A stretch of DNA of 22,660 nucleotides from Plakobranchus ocellatus (lineage: Eukaryota > Mollusca > Gastropoda > Plakobranchidae), in the NCBI GenBank assembly GCA_019648995.1, contig BLXT01007004.1, forward strand, positions 196,497 through 219,156, given 5' to 3'. Every line of letters starts with the position of its first letter. Position 1 is the stretch's first letter. The notes under the pieces are model-generated. The model had not been told where the DNA came from. It searched no databases and saw nothing but the letters and a program-made list of their open reading frames with translations. This document shows positions 1 to 10,218 of this stretch, one piece after another. A program made the translations under genes and the position numbers.

Positions 1-597
1 CCCCATCCATTTTCCCCCAAACATGTTCAGACAACAGAGGTAATTATAAGCTGTGAGTACTGTTAATATTGGTGAAACATCAATTGTTGATTTTCACCAA
101 CACCAAAGATCCATGGAATTGCATCAGGCTAAATTTAAAAAAAAATACTAGAGGTAAAAAAGCTTTTTTATCGAGATTTTGGGACAGACACTTTATTTAA
201 TTGCGCACATTTGGCAGAACTCTGATTCAAGGCCATAAAATAAAACTAAGTAGGCCAATCTGTCCATATAAATACCGAGAATTCGAAAAAAAAATGACAA
301 TGAGATTTTGATTAATACTGCGCTTTTTTTGTATCATGTAATGAGAAAGTAAATCGCAGGAAAAGAAATCAGGATACATGAAATTTGTTGAGCCTGTGCA
401 ATCAGCGTAATTTTCTTGGTGCTGAGTGTAAGGCGTGATTTTTGCACGTCGGCATAATAAATTAAAGAGAAGCTTTTAGCCAGCAAACACAAAGGAAGAG
501 TGGAGAGTTCAATTGCATCAAAGCTGACCCAACGGCATGCGAGGACTGCTCAAGGCAAAAGATAGCACTTGGCAGTGCTGCATAGAGTCGAAAGGTA
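1..597. other. AT-rich non-coding stretch, nothing recognised
   Basis: No convincing gene, splice-bounded exon or repeat was recognised here. The minus-strand open frame that runs in from 824 to 462 mostly crosses the neighbouring inverted-repeat element and has no recognisable protein features. Confidence 0.5.
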
Positions 598-599
598 GC

Positions 600-953
600 G
601 TAGGCCCACACTGGAGGCGACGCGAGTTGTAATAGCTGACAAGACAGACTGATGTCAAAGTTACTGTGCTCTACCCAACAACAAGTTGATCTGATAATTT
701 GCGTCACAAGACTGGCCTCGTGGTTTGCGCAGCAATGGTCAGTAAAATTTTGTGTGGTCACGTAATGGCACTTCCCTTTTCTTATCCAACAGAGCCGCTG
801 ACGTAAGACCAGGTTGTAAAACATAAAGGATAGCTTTGACGCTTCCGCAAGAAGGAAGTCGCAGACGACTTGGCATGCTCTCGCCCTAAGAAACTAAAGT
901 ATTTCAAAACATGTATTGTTGGAAACATGAACTGCTGCCTACAGTGTGGGCTT
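600..953 (-). repeat. MITE-like inverted-repeat element, copy C
   Basis: A ~350-bp element bounded by imperfect terminal inverted repeats: TAGGCCCACACTGGAGGC at the left and the complement of AAGCCCACACTGTAGGC at the right. Its interior is the reverse complement of the elements at 4840-5172 and 5173-5490. Shared blocks include the region around GCGTCACAAGACTGG, the CACGTAATGGCA block and the ATTTCAAAACATGTATTG block. It has no coding capacity. The size, inverted ends and multiple copies fit a non-autonomous DNA transposon. The superfamily is not recognised and no clear target duplication was found. Confidence 0.7.
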
Positions 954-2326
954 GGCTTCCTCCTCCATCTTATTTGGGTGTTTGATTAAACGGACAGTTC
1001 ATTACTGGGCAAATTTTGAGATGCTTTTGAATGAAAAAGCCAGCAAAACGAAAGGATGCACAGCTGTGCAACACGGTAGACTGTGAAAAACTGCTTCACT
1101 CCATCAGACAGAACAATATATATTATATAAAATAAAGACCTATCATTTTACGAAAAAAATAACAGAGACGTGCTTACTCTGCATGAAATCGTACATTGAG
1201 ATCACATACAATTGTCTTACTCTTGCAGCCTTAGACTAATGTCAATAATTTTGATCTAGTAAAATAAGAATAGAACTGGGCTATATTTTGGACCTAGATC
1301 GATATCTAGAAAGTCTAGACTTGTCTATTGGATTTATTACGAATACGATCCAGAAAAGTTACTGTAAGTTTTTATCTGAAATTGAAAATTATTCCAGTGA
1401 AATCAATCAAATAATGGCACCCTGTAGACAAATCATTCTCTGAATTCGATCCAGATCTTGTTGTAATAATACCTTTAAAATCGTGATTATTATGCGTGCA
1501 CGGATCTTCTGTCGTGATGGTTTTAAAATATACTACAGATGTTGAACAAGGATTTTCCAGTCAGATCTACTTTCATTGTTATCGTTGTTGCTCCAATGTT
1601 GTCACTGTTGTTTTGTGTATTGCTTGTAACTCTTGCTATCGCTGTGTTCACTGTTCATCCAATAATAGGACGGGGTCATGACCTTTTAGTTTGTTTCTGT
1701 AAAAATTCGACAAACCAATGCTTTAGGAACTCAGATTTCTTCGTACCATATTAAGTTGGTTCGAAAGATTCTACCGCACAGCTTTCAAGTTTATGTGTAT
1801 TCTTTCGCCAGGCCGCCGACTGAGCAACTGAGAGGTTCGTCTTTCTCTCTCTTTCTTGTTATCGCTTAAACAAATCGAAGCCTATTATTTTTCACCTCAA
1901 AACACGTCATCGAGAGTTATAAGCAAGTTTTAATGAGCAAACATCTTTTTCCTTCGCTAAACAATATGATGCTTTAGAACACTATTATAGAAAATAAAAC
2001 TAGTCGGCTTTGGTGTGAAAGCTCAAATCTAATTCAAAGTTTGTGATAAATGAGAACTCGACATTGCAAAGCAAATTCAATACATTTATATGAGAACAGA
2101 GTTGTTAAAAGGTTGTGAATGTCCTGTCTTATGTAAATTAGTTGCAAAACAAACATCTAATTCAGCAGCTTTGATCAGCAATCAAAGTAGCGAATAAAAT
2201 GGAAGGTGTCATTACTTAAACTCAGGGGAATTTTGAAAAATGCCTAGTGAAACACAAAAAAAAAAAGATTGAATACAATTTTAAAAGTTCCGGATATTTC
2301 TTTAATTATGTTTCCCTATGTATAGC
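954..2326. other. Non-coding stretch, nothing recognised
   Basis: AT-rich sequence with a few GATCTA-type hexamers near 1250-1320 and a short CT-rich run near 1840. Open frames at 1496-1681 and 1539-1754 overlap each other, have ordinary AT-rich composition and show no recognisable domain, so I do not call a gene. Confidence 0.45.
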
Positions 2327-2400
2327 CTAGTCAAAGAATACAACCACCAACTTAAAACGTATTTAAACAAAATTGAACAAAACAGCATAAAAATACTCAC
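2327..2400 (+). repeat. Fragment of the 'KEYNHQLK' repeat, + strand
   Basis: About 70 bp that read in one frame as VKEYNHQLKTYL and so on. This is the same peptide block found on the minus strand at 2514-2732 and in the 185-bp repeats at 11020 and 20608. With the neighbouring minus-strand copy it forms a loose inverted pair. The origin is unknown. Confidence 0.5.
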
Positions 2401-2513
2401 AAGTGTAGAAACAAATTATGATAACAAAATGCAATACCAATTATTTAAAAATCGTTATCGCAAATAAAAAATTCGTTCACTAAATATTTGCAGCGCTTTT
2501 ACAAATCTTTAGC

Positions 2514-2732
2514 TTAGCTCGTGATGTATTTCTCACTATCAATGTATCTTCTTATAAAGCCTTGTGGTGAAACGTTTGCACGTATACTCAAATTTGTTTT
2601 AAGTTGATAGTTGTATTCTTTTACTGTACTTATTTCATTTTCTTCAACACTCACAGCATCTTCAAGATCCTTATTTATTTCTTGTCGTAAGTGCAGTATT
2701 TCTACTTTTCTTTCATGTTCTTCAAAGGCCAT
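2514..2732 (-). pseudogene. 72-codon frame of a dispersed repeat family, unknown protein
   Basis: An open frame from an ATG at 2732 to a stop at 2514. It is rich in Glu and Lys and predicted by eye to be helical (for example NKDLEDAVSVEENE, then VKEYNYQLK). I do not recognise the family. The same residue pattern (K-D-L/V-E-D-A-M, E-I-N-I-V-K-E, N-H-Q-L-K, S-I-R-K-N) appears in the two 185-bp repeats at 11020-11204 and 20608-20792, where it ends in stops. That makes it more likely a surviving piece of a mobile or multicopy coding sequence than a single-copy gene. No splice sites or promoter are evident. It could still be an exon of something larger. Confidence 0.45.
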
Positions 2733-2743
2733 AGCGGTTACTA

Positions 2744-2782
2744 GGGGGGAGGGTGGAGGTGAATAAGGGGGGTGGGAAGGGG
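2744..2782 (+). other. G-rich tract, possible G-quadruplex
   Basis: Guanine runs of 6, 3, 6, 3 and 4 separated by short loops lie within about 40 bases of otherwise AT-rich DNA. The spacing would allow a four-tract G-quadruplex on the + strand. This is a sequence pattern only; no function is implied. Confidence 0.5.
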
Positions 2783-3079
2783 ATCATTAGAAAGGTAGAC
2801 GAAAGGTTGAATTAAAAAAAAATTGAGTTTAAAAAATATGGACTGATTGCAAATTTGTCACAACAATTTTTGGACCAATACGAAGTAGTTCACGAATATG
2901 AAATGTTTTCATAAATTCTTCACTTAAATTTTCATCAAAGCTCTAACCCAAATATTTATGGGGGTTTTTTATAAACCCTAACGGGGTCCTTCTAGGGACA
3001 TAATTGGCAAGTCCATATTTTTTAATACTGCTTTAATTCTTGGTGCAGTAGTAGAACTCGTGCATTCTGGAAAAAGCGA
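2783..3079. other. Non-coding; possible further 5' LINE remnant
   Basis: No gene. The last ~40 bases (around 3040-3070) may already belong to the decayed reverse transcriptase that starts to be readable near 3080, but the match is too weak to place a border. Confidence 0.35.
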
Positions 3080-3886
3080 GTAAGAGGACACATATCATTT
3101 TAAATTATTCAAACAGTGGGAAAGACTATGATTGATGCACTGCTTAACATGTGCAGCAGGATATGAGAATAAGAGAAAATAGTGAACTCTTGGACGCAAT
3201 CAGTGGTACTTACTTTTCCTAATAACGCAAAATGAAACAGCACCGGACTTATCGCACGATTAGCGTTATAGACATGCGATCAAAGCTATGGTGAATTTTT
3301 TACTACTTAAATCAAAGCCAGAAGCAAAAAAAAAAATGTCATATCTGAAAAACAAGCAAGCTTTAGCCAGGACGCGTTACGTCTGGACAGATTTTCAACC
3401 TAAGAATAGTGTATAAGAGATACTTTCAGCACAAACAGAAGATCTCCCACATGTTTGTGAATTTCGAGAAAGCATTTCATAATGTTCGGTTCGAATCCCT
3501 TTTGTCGACAATGAAAGTATCACTACCAACTTAATTAAGGTAATTGAGAGATACTACAGCAAAGCCACTTTTGCATTCCACAGCAAGACAGTATAGCAGA
3601 ATGGTACAGGACAAAAGTTGGAGTCACACAAAGATTGTGTTTCGTCTATTCTATTTGATATTTTCCTCGAGAGAATCATATTGATATTTTAGAAAATCAC
3701 AAGGGATCAGTTGACGTTGTTGTGGCAGAAAAAAAAAAATCAAATCTACGATCATGTGCGTGCAGAGAAAATGGATCTTTGAAAGCTGGTTAAGTATGTT
3801 CAAAAGGTAGTAACCACAGGTGGCATGCAAAGTAAACTGGTGACCAACAAGATCAAAGAAATCAACTAGGACATCGGCGAATTGAT

Positions 3887-3950
<64 letters not shown>

Positions 3951-4448
3951 CTTTAAAGCTTCAAATGGGTGTAAACAATTTAAGGAATCGGTCATTATCG
4001 GTACAAGACAATAGGAAAAGGCAATCAGCTCCCCGGGCTACTTAAACCTTCTCGTGTGCTCGAGAGACATGGACCGTTACAACAGAGTTAGAGAGAAGCG
4101 TTAAACTAAAGAAGATTTTTGGATTTCTCGTCTAAAGATCATATTAAAATAAAGAATTGAGGAAGAGAATCAGCCATGCCAATGGACCCAATGAAAGTTT
4201 TCTTACCACTATGAAAAAACAAACAAACGCAGAACCCGGGATAATACGGGCTCATAAACAGATCAACAAAATTTGCAAAAACAACCTGCAGGGAAATGTA
4301 GAAGAGTGTGAAACAAATAGAACAAGATGGTAAGATACATAAAAGAACGAATAGGTTGAATTAAGGTCGTCAAAAGGCTGAAAAAAAAGATGGATGAAGA
4401 AAAGCAATCGCACGATCATCAGTGGTGTCCAAACGTGAGGATAAGTAA
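3080..4448 (+). pseudogene. Decayed non-LTR retrotransposon reverse transcriptase
   Basis: Fragments of an endonuclease/reverse-transcriptase ORF can be read across three frames in the correct order. They are GKTMIDALLNMCSRI (3118 on), WTQSVVLTFPN, YRTISVI, QIFNLRIVYKRYFQH, VNFEKAFHNVRFESLL (matching the conserved DF-KAFD-V block of RT motif A), IKVIERYYSKATFAF, LFDIFLERI, then the C-terminal blocks ARETWTVTTELER, IGP-like NGPNESFLTT, NNLQGNV and RSSVVSK up to a stop at 4446-4448. The FADD catalytic block is not visible and many frameshifts and stops interrupt it, so it is dead. In order and wording it resembles the endonuclease-reverse transcriptase ORFs common in marine invertebrates; RTE-type is a guess. 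The 5' endonuclease part is absent or unrecognisable. Confidence 0.75.
3892..3950. repeat. (AG)n microsatellite inside the LINE remnant
   Basis: An almost pure AG dinucleotide tract of about 26 units, ending in GGAGAGA. It replaces or interrupts the part of the reverse-transcriptase remnant between the central blocks and the C-terminal WTVTTELER block. The Ser-Leu repeat seen on the opposite strand is a translation artefact of the repeat. Confidence 0.95.
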
Positions 4449-4839
4449 GAAAGTAAGTTTAGCTTTATAGGTCTGATCTACATTTTATTTAAGCATGGCT
4501 TTTTCGAGAAGCGCACGGCATGATTATTATATTTTACTCCCTCTTCTTCTCCTCCTCCTCCCTCGGGTGCAGTCGAATGTCTTTATTTTGAATCTACGCT
4601 TTAGAATTTTCAATTTGTATTTTTTTTCCATCGTGGGCTATTGCATTTTGTTTGTTTGATATCCTCCTAGGCTCACCCGCAGCCTACCCTCTCCCACGCC
4701 CCATGCACCACCATTCCTGTTCAAACTGGAGATTCTATGATACCTAGTTCACAATCTCCATAATTCATTGGTGTAGGGTAGGTCTTAGGCCGAGTCCACA
4801 CTGGAAACAGGCGTTCACATCACAAAATACATATTTAGT
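4449..4839. other. Intergenic, with partial MITE end
   Basis: No gene. At about 4790-4835 a degenerate extra copy of the MITE end occurs (GAGTCCACACTGGAAACAG), directly left of full copy A, followed by a block (CACAAAATACAT) resembling the sub-terminal part of that element. A CT-rich run lies at 4540-4565. Confidence 0.5.
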
Positions 4840-5172
4840 GTAGGCCCACACTGGAGGCAGCAGTTCACGTGTCCAACAATACATGTTTTGAAATAGTCTC
4901 TTTCTTTGGTGGGAGCGCACACCAAGTCGGCAACTTGTCGAAGCGTCGGAGCTATCCTTTACGTTTTACAGTCTGGCTTTGTTGGATGAGGGAAAGGGGG
5001 TTGCCATTACGTGGCCACGCATAATTCTACTGATCGTTGCCGCGCGAAACACGAGGCCAGTCTTGTTACGCAAATTATCAGGCTAACTTGTCGGTGGGAA
5101 GCGTACAGTAACTGCGACATCAGTCCTTCAAGTTAGCCATGACAAGTCGCGTCGCCTCCAGTGTGGGTCTAC
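4840..5172 (+). repeat. MITE-like inverted-repeat element, copy A
   Basis: A ~333-bp element with good terminal inverted repeats: GTAGGCCCACACTGGAGGC at the left and GCCTCCAGTGTGGGTCTAC at the right (18 of 19 pairing). The interior is shared with copy B immediately downstream in the same orientation (blocks CTTGTCGAAGCGTCGG, GTCTTGTTACGCAA, TATCAGGCTAACTTGT) and with copy C at 600-953 in the opposite orientation. Non-coding. It is probably a non-autonomous DNA transposon of an unidentified superfamily. Confidence 0.75.
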
Positions 5173-5490
5173 GTTTAGAAACACTGTATTTTTTTTTTTA
5201 TGCGAGAACACTCCATGTCGGCTGCGATTTCATCTTGTCGAAGCGTCGGTGCTATCTTTTGTGTTTTACAGCCTGGTCTTACGTCAGTGGCTTTATTGGA
5301 TAAGGGAAAGGGGGATGCCATTACGTGACCACGCATACTTCTACTGACCGCTGCCGCGCAAACCACCAGACCAGTCTTGTTACGCAATTTATCAGGCTAA
5401 CTTGTATTTGGGTAGAGCACAGCAACTGCGACACCAGTCCCTCTCATCGGCCATTATGAGTCGCGTCGCCTTCAGTGTGGGCCCACGCTT
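5173..5490 (+). repeat. MITE-like inverted-repeat element, copy B
   Basis: Abuts copy A head to tail and shares its interior. The right end (CCTTCAGTGTGGGCCCACGC) is well kept, while the left end is eroded to about AAACACTGTA followed by a T-run. The minus-strand frame 5387-5175 is a shadow of this repeat: similar peptide wording appears on the minus strand of copy C. Confidence 0.7.
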
Positions 5491-7801
5491 TTAGGGGACG
5501 AATCAGCAAGGAAATCCAATTCTGTCTTCACTGTTGAGGCCCTCTGTCGGAATTTTTTTACATTCCCAACGGAAGTAAGATTCAACTTAGATGAATGGCT
5601 GCCAGATACAGTGTGACGCTAATTTGAAGTTTGAGGCCTTACATTTGTCACCTTGTGTGTATTCGTCTGTTTGGTGGCTATAAAGTAAGTTGTGGTTTTG
5701 TTAACCAGAGTTTACCGGATTACGTACTTTTAAGTACAGAAACTGTGAGGTAAAGTCATAACAGTTGTGTTTAAAGCCAATAAAGGTATCTCGAACGATC
5801 AGCTTACAGTCAGATGTGATCCTGGTGATCATCTAAGGCTAGGCCCCGTATTTGCAGTAAGAAAGATTCATGATACAGATCAAGGGCCTACCTAGGCTTA
5901 ATCTTTTGTCTAGATCTAGATCTAAAATCTAAGCCTTATCTAGTCTAAGATCTAGAATCCAGATCTGTATTGCTGTTAGAAATTGGAGGGCCTAGATCTA
6001 GATCTAGATAGGCCTACTGTTTTATATTGATCATTTGCAAAAGTTGAGTATTTTGGGTAGCCAATGGTTCAGGTATGGCACACTTTTTGTTACATTTTGA
6101 AGAAAAAAATGTTGACTGATCTAGATCCATTTCAATAATATTTGGTGATTTCGTAGGCCTTTTTAATAAAAATCAAGTTTTAGATATTTAAAATAGATCT
6201 AGATCTAGGTGCCATTTCTATATGACTATTTTCCCTAACACTCGGGAAAATAGGCCCAGTTCTTATTTTCCGGAACACGTAGAAAAAGGATCAGAAAGAT
6301 TCAGATTTGGTCACTACTTACATTTTTTTTTTCGAGCTTCTAAATCTAATTTCATCAGCTGAGTATGAGAACAAGTATGCCAGTGTTGTTGTTTTTATTC
6401 TGCCTTCACAAGTTACTGATGCAATGAAGAGCGGCCAAGTTATACTGTAAATTGTGCTACTTTTGTACAATATATAGATCCTATAATAATTAATATGTAT
6501 GTTTGCGACCTAGGCTATTCATTTTGTTTTAGCGGATGAAGGTAGATCTAGAAGCATGGGTCCCCTTAAAGTATTGCCAATTATCTTGTTTACTACCCTT
6601 GTTTTTTTTTTTTTTTTTTTCTCTTGTTTTCTTGTTCCTTCCCTTAAAAGTTCGTGTCTGTTGTAGTAGACAATGTTAAAATACTCAATCTCTTTGTAGG
6701 CCAATCCCTCTTGATTCACAGCCACTGTCAATCTTTCTTACTGAACTTTCTCTTTTATATAATGAAGCCTTTGAAAAAAAAAAGGTAGGATTCTACTTAA
6801 CCAAGCGTTTGGGAAAATGAGGTTGGCCTTTTCATTTTTTGTGGATAGCATGTTTAAAATCGGTCCTCAGATATACCATTTATATCTTGGGTGTCCTTAT
6901 GGCAACCATTGACTTTTAGGTATAATGTATTTGATTTAAGTGTATGTTATTTTCATAAGTGCATGAGCTAAGTTATGTTTTTCATTGCTACAAGTACATA
7001 AAGTTATGACACATACTTCAGCAGTGATGAGAACTTTTAATTTGGGACACTATCATGAAAGAAGAATAAATGTTCTTAATTTCACAGAGAAATGGTAAAT
7101 ATTTACTTTTAAAAGTCATAATCACATCAACTGTCTGATGAATGGAAGGTATGAACTGCTATTTTAAGCCCCTTTAACAAAAGAACAGAGTGAAATACCA
7201 CAACTTAAAAGTAAATATCTTGTGAAGCATTTGTTTCTGCTAGATGGAAGTGCCAAATTCATTCTTAGCACAGCCAAAAACATGCTGTAAGCACGTTTTT
7301 ATACCCAAAAATCAGTTATGACCTTAATTGAAATGATACCGACAAATGAATATCAACAATATGGCAGATTTCACAACAAGGGAATCCCAGAAAATCAATT
7401 TTTTATGAATTTTTAATGTTTGCTCAACAGCAATGTAGCCTATATCAAATTGAAGGTAATTTTATGAGGATTATGAATATGTTAAAAACAGTTGATCTTA
7501 TTAAAAAAAAGGTATTGAGGTGTAAAGTACTCTTCAAACTTGAATGGAATTGTAGATCTGTTGGTAAGAAAAAGCAGATAAGTAAACCCACCAGAACCTA
7601 ACTTTGTGCACAATTACCATGATAAAAGGGGAAGATTTGAAAAAAAAATCTAGATATTAATAATCTCCAGATCTATCTGACATAAAATGACGCCTCTAGA
7701 TGTAATTGTATGTAAACAAATTTAATTTATTTTCAATTTGCAGCTCATTATCATTAAAACAACTATCACTTTAAAAAAAAAAAAGTTATGGGTCAGATAA
7801 C
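5491..7801. other. Non-coding region upstream of SRRT; GATCTA islands
   Basis: No coding gene recognised. It contains a dense GATCTA/TAGATC palindrome patch (about 5909-6016), smaller ones near 6195 and 7650-7690, and a 19-base T run (6602-6620). Around 5690-5755 the sequence ACAGAAACTGTGAG followed by GTAAAGT could be a non-coding first exon of SRRT with its donor, because the SRRT start exon has an upstream acceptor. That is a weak guess without transcript data. Confidence 0.4.
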
Positions 7802-7806
7802 TAATG
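7802..7806. repeat. Target site duplication, left (TAATG)
   Basis: TAATG lies directly outside the left LTR and recurs directly outside the right LTR at 10214-10218. This is the 5-bp duplication expected from integrase-mediated insertion. Confidence 0.75.
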
Positions 7807-7972
7807 TAAATAAGTGCACAACAGTATTTGTCTTGTTCCTAATCCTTTGGTTTATTGAAATTCAGCAATGAAAGAAACAGGGTGACAACGGGTACTGAAA
7901 ACGAACAAGGAAGAAACAAGTAAATAACAAAAATACGGAACATAAAAGAAACGTGCGAATGATACTTCTCTA
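7807..7972 (-). repeat. 3' LTR of the gypsy-type element
   Basis: 166 bp, nearly identical to 10048-10213. Read on the minus strand it starts TAGAGAAGTATC and ends TGCACTTATTTA, and carries an AATAAA polyadenylation signal. The ends are TA...TA rather than the usual TG...CA. A G7 polypurine-like tract lies two bases inside the element (7975-7981 as C's on the + strand). Confidence 0.8.
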
Positions 7973-8169
7973 TGCCCCCCCAAGTCTTTGGAGTGAAAGG
8001 AAAAGACTGATGTTTCTAGAAAGGGAAAAAAAAATGATTTCAACGTTTAGCAGTTTGTGCCATGAATAATTAACAAATCATTAAAGGAAAAAGCAAATGA
8101 AAAATGGAAGAAAAGACAACGTTGATGCCCGAATTGTGAAAAGGCGAGGTGTCTCTAACTAATCGAGAG

Positions 8170-9984
8170 TCATGCCGGTGTGTGTGAGGGATTCATCAGT
8201 CTAGCTGAGCGCCGAGGAGCACCGGGCGAAGGGTCAATCCTTGGGCGGGCGGCCTGTTCCTTTAGGCCAGGGGCATTGTGGGGCATTAGTACACGGAGGG
8301 CCCTTGCAAGACTGGTGACTGGAGCCTTTGAATTAGTAGCCTTCGGGGTCGGTGGAAGTGGCTCAATTACAGGGCCTGGACTCGGGTCATGATCTGGTGT
8401 CATGGGTGGCTGCTGTAGCGGTGTGGAGGCTGACCCGGTTGTAGGTTGCAGATTTGACGGTGGTCGACACGGGGTGTTGCTGGGAGCCTGTGTGGTGGTT
8501 AGGGGGGGAGGCTCGTGCAAGGGAATGTTTACGCTTGTAGGATCGGTGTGAGTGGCTGGTGGAGTACACATTACGGGCCTGTCACCTGGCGCCATCAATA
8601 TGGGTGTACGGGGGATAACTGGAACGTATTTCCTTAAGAACTTCCTATTGCGGAGGGTGGTTCGGCCAGAGCCATCCACACGTATAACATAGTGATCAAA
8701 TTGTCGCACCTCAACAACAATGCCTGTCTTGTCCCACTTAGTTGGGTGGGGTCCGGTTTGATTCTGAATACGGACACTATCACCGACAGTCAGTGGTGGG
8801 AGGACGCGGGTGTGTTCAGACAGGCGCTCTGCGGCTTGCATGTGCCGGTTTCTTAACGCTTCCTCACGCGATTGGAGTGTCTCCCGCCAGGTAGTGTGGG
8901 GCTGGTACTTCCCTGGATGAATGGGAATAAAGTCTCGAATCGGACGTCCAAAGATGCACATTGCCTATACAGGTGGGTGTCCCTATCTGGTGTATTCCTA
9001 TACTGCAGCATTGCGCGTTGAAACTTGTCAGTGTCCAAAGAGCCTTGCGCGCTTGTGTTGTCTGTGATGAGACGTTTTACCGTCTTGACTCCAACTTCAG
9101 CTCGTCAATTGGCATGAGGAAAGGCGACTGATGTGAGTCTATGGTTTACACCCCAATTTTTAAGAAAAGTTGCAGTTGTGAGGGATGTGAACTCAGGTCC
9201 ACCGTCAGAGGTCAGTTCATCACTAATTCCGTATGTAACAAAGATCCTTCGAAGGGCAGCAGCAAGGCCATCTGCGTCACGAGCAGCTTGCTCCACTATA
9301 GGCCAATTACTGTATCGATCTACGGCAACTAGGTAGGTGTGTCCACGGTAGTGAAAGTAGTCAGCCACAATGCACTGAAATGGGTACGCTGGGCTAATCG
9401 GCGGTGTTGGGGGTGCACTGGGCTGTGAGGGTGCCATCCGGTTGCATGCCTGGCAACGAGCTCGCATTTCTGTTATGGCTGGTGTCATTCCAGGCCAGAA
9501 GGAGGATGATTCGGCACGAGAGCACATTTGGGTGACCCCTTGGTGTGCTGAGTGAAGACATTGAAGGACACGGTCGCGGAGCGATGGTGGTATTACAATG
9601 CGATCATGGTAAAGTACGACTCCATCAAAGGTGGTGAGATGCTCACGGAATTGGTGGTATGGACGGAGGTCAGGGTCAAGCGAGGTTCTGTCCTCTGGAA
9701 AGCCATCCTCAATCGTTTTAGTCAGGGTAGTCATTGTGGGGTCGCTAGCTGTAGCGAGGCGTATGTCATCCCAGGTCACTGATTTGATAACCTCCGTTGG
9801 TGTTTGGTCCATCTTTAAACAGCTTCGAGGGCGGCTTAGTTCATAGGTGCGTATTGTAGATAGGAAAGGGTGTGGTAACACCGGTAGCTGGGAATCTCCC
9901 GCGACTGGGTCGATTGATGCTACGTCATCGGGGAGAGGTAGGGTGGTGGGGTTGCCCACAGGCTTGCGGGAGATTGCATCTGCT
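8170..9984 (-). pseudogene. Ty3/gypsy RNase H end plus integrase, broken
   Basis: The frame opens from the junction at 9984 with ADAISRKP, the typical end of the RNase H domain. From the Met at 9959 the integrase follows. Its zinc-binding HHCC motif is at about residues 136, 139, 169 and 172, and the first two acidic catalytic residues are D200 (VADYF) and D252 (TSDGGPEF). A TGA at 9105-9107 interrupts the frame just before the block that carries the catalytic Glu, and a single-base frameshift near 8964-8972 moves the reading frame. The last part (8961 to 8170) holds the GPY/F-like C-terminal segment (for example KWDKTGIVVEV) and a long Pro/Thr/Ser-rich tail. In family terms integrase joins element cDNA to host DNA; this copy cannot make an intact one. 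It resembles the K02A2.6-like pol genes of invertebrates. Confidence 0.88.
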
Positions 9985-10044
9985 GAGAAGTATCATTCGC
10001 ACGTTTCTTTTATGTTCCGTATTTTTGTTATTTACTTGTTTCTT
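9985..10044 (+). repeat. Inverted 60-bp LTR fragment inside the element
   Basis: These 60 bases are the reverse complement of the outer part of the LTR. They match the left LTR exactly and the right LTR with one C/T difference. The piece begins two bases short of the outer LTR terminus and is joined directly to the RNase H end on one side and, via a few bases, to the 5' LTR on the other. It sits where the primer-binding site and gag should begin. Confidence 0.85.
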
Positions 10045-10047
10045 TCA

Positions 10048-10213
10048 TAAATAAGTGCACAACACTATTTGTCTTGTTCCTAATCCTTTGGTTTATTGAA
10101 ATTCAGCAATGAAAGAAACAGGGTGACAACGGGTACTGAAAACGAACAAGGAAGAAACAAGTAAATAACAAAAATATGGAACATAAAAGAAACGTGCGAA
10201 TGATACTTCTCTA
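10048..10213 (-). repeat. 5' LTR of the gypsy-type element
   Basis: 166-bp partner of 7807-7972 with two substitutions, one of them a CpG to TpG change. No recognisable tRNA primer-binding site follows it inside the element. Confidence 0.8.
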
Positions 10214-10218
10214 TAATG
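10214..10218. repeat. Target site duplication, right (TAATG)
   Basis: Matches TAATG at 7802-7806 on the other side of the element. Confidence 0.75.

Larger units (their letters stand above)
7807..10213 (-). mobile_element. Short defective Ty3/gypsy-type LTR retroelement
   Basis: A 2.4-kb element on the minus strand, bounded by two 166-bp direct repeats that differ at two positions and flanked by a TAATG duplication. Between them lie the last residues of RNase H, an integrase with one stop and one frameshift, and a polypurine-like G7 tract just before the 3' LTR. No gag, protease or reverse transcriptase is present. In their place, next to the 5' LTR, is a 60-bp inverted LTR fragment. The near-identical LTRs suggest a fairly recent insertion, while the internal structure is a gross deletion derivative. 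Mobility would have required proteins from another copy. Confidence 0.85.

Noticed and set aside
462..824. 120-codon minus-strand frame near the left end
   Set aside because: Most of it crosses MITE copy C; similar wording on the minus strand of copy B (5387-5175) shows it is repeat-derived.
1496..1754. Overlapping plus-strand frames of 61 and 71 codons
   Set aside because: Short, overlapping in different frames, no domain, no splice context; expected by chance in AT-rich DNA.
3651..3995. 114-codon minus-strand frame with a long Ser-Leu repeat
   Set aside because: The repeat is just the translation of the AG microsatellite on the opposite strand of the LINE remnant.
7852..8043. 63-codon minus-strand frame over the 3' LTR
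   Set aside because: It spans the LTR and the polypurine-like tract, where no protein is expected, and shows no recognisable motif.
8180..8392. Plus-strand and other frames across 8180-10054
   Set aside because: They lie antisense to the recognisable integrase frame and have no domain; shadows of the minus-strand pol sequence.
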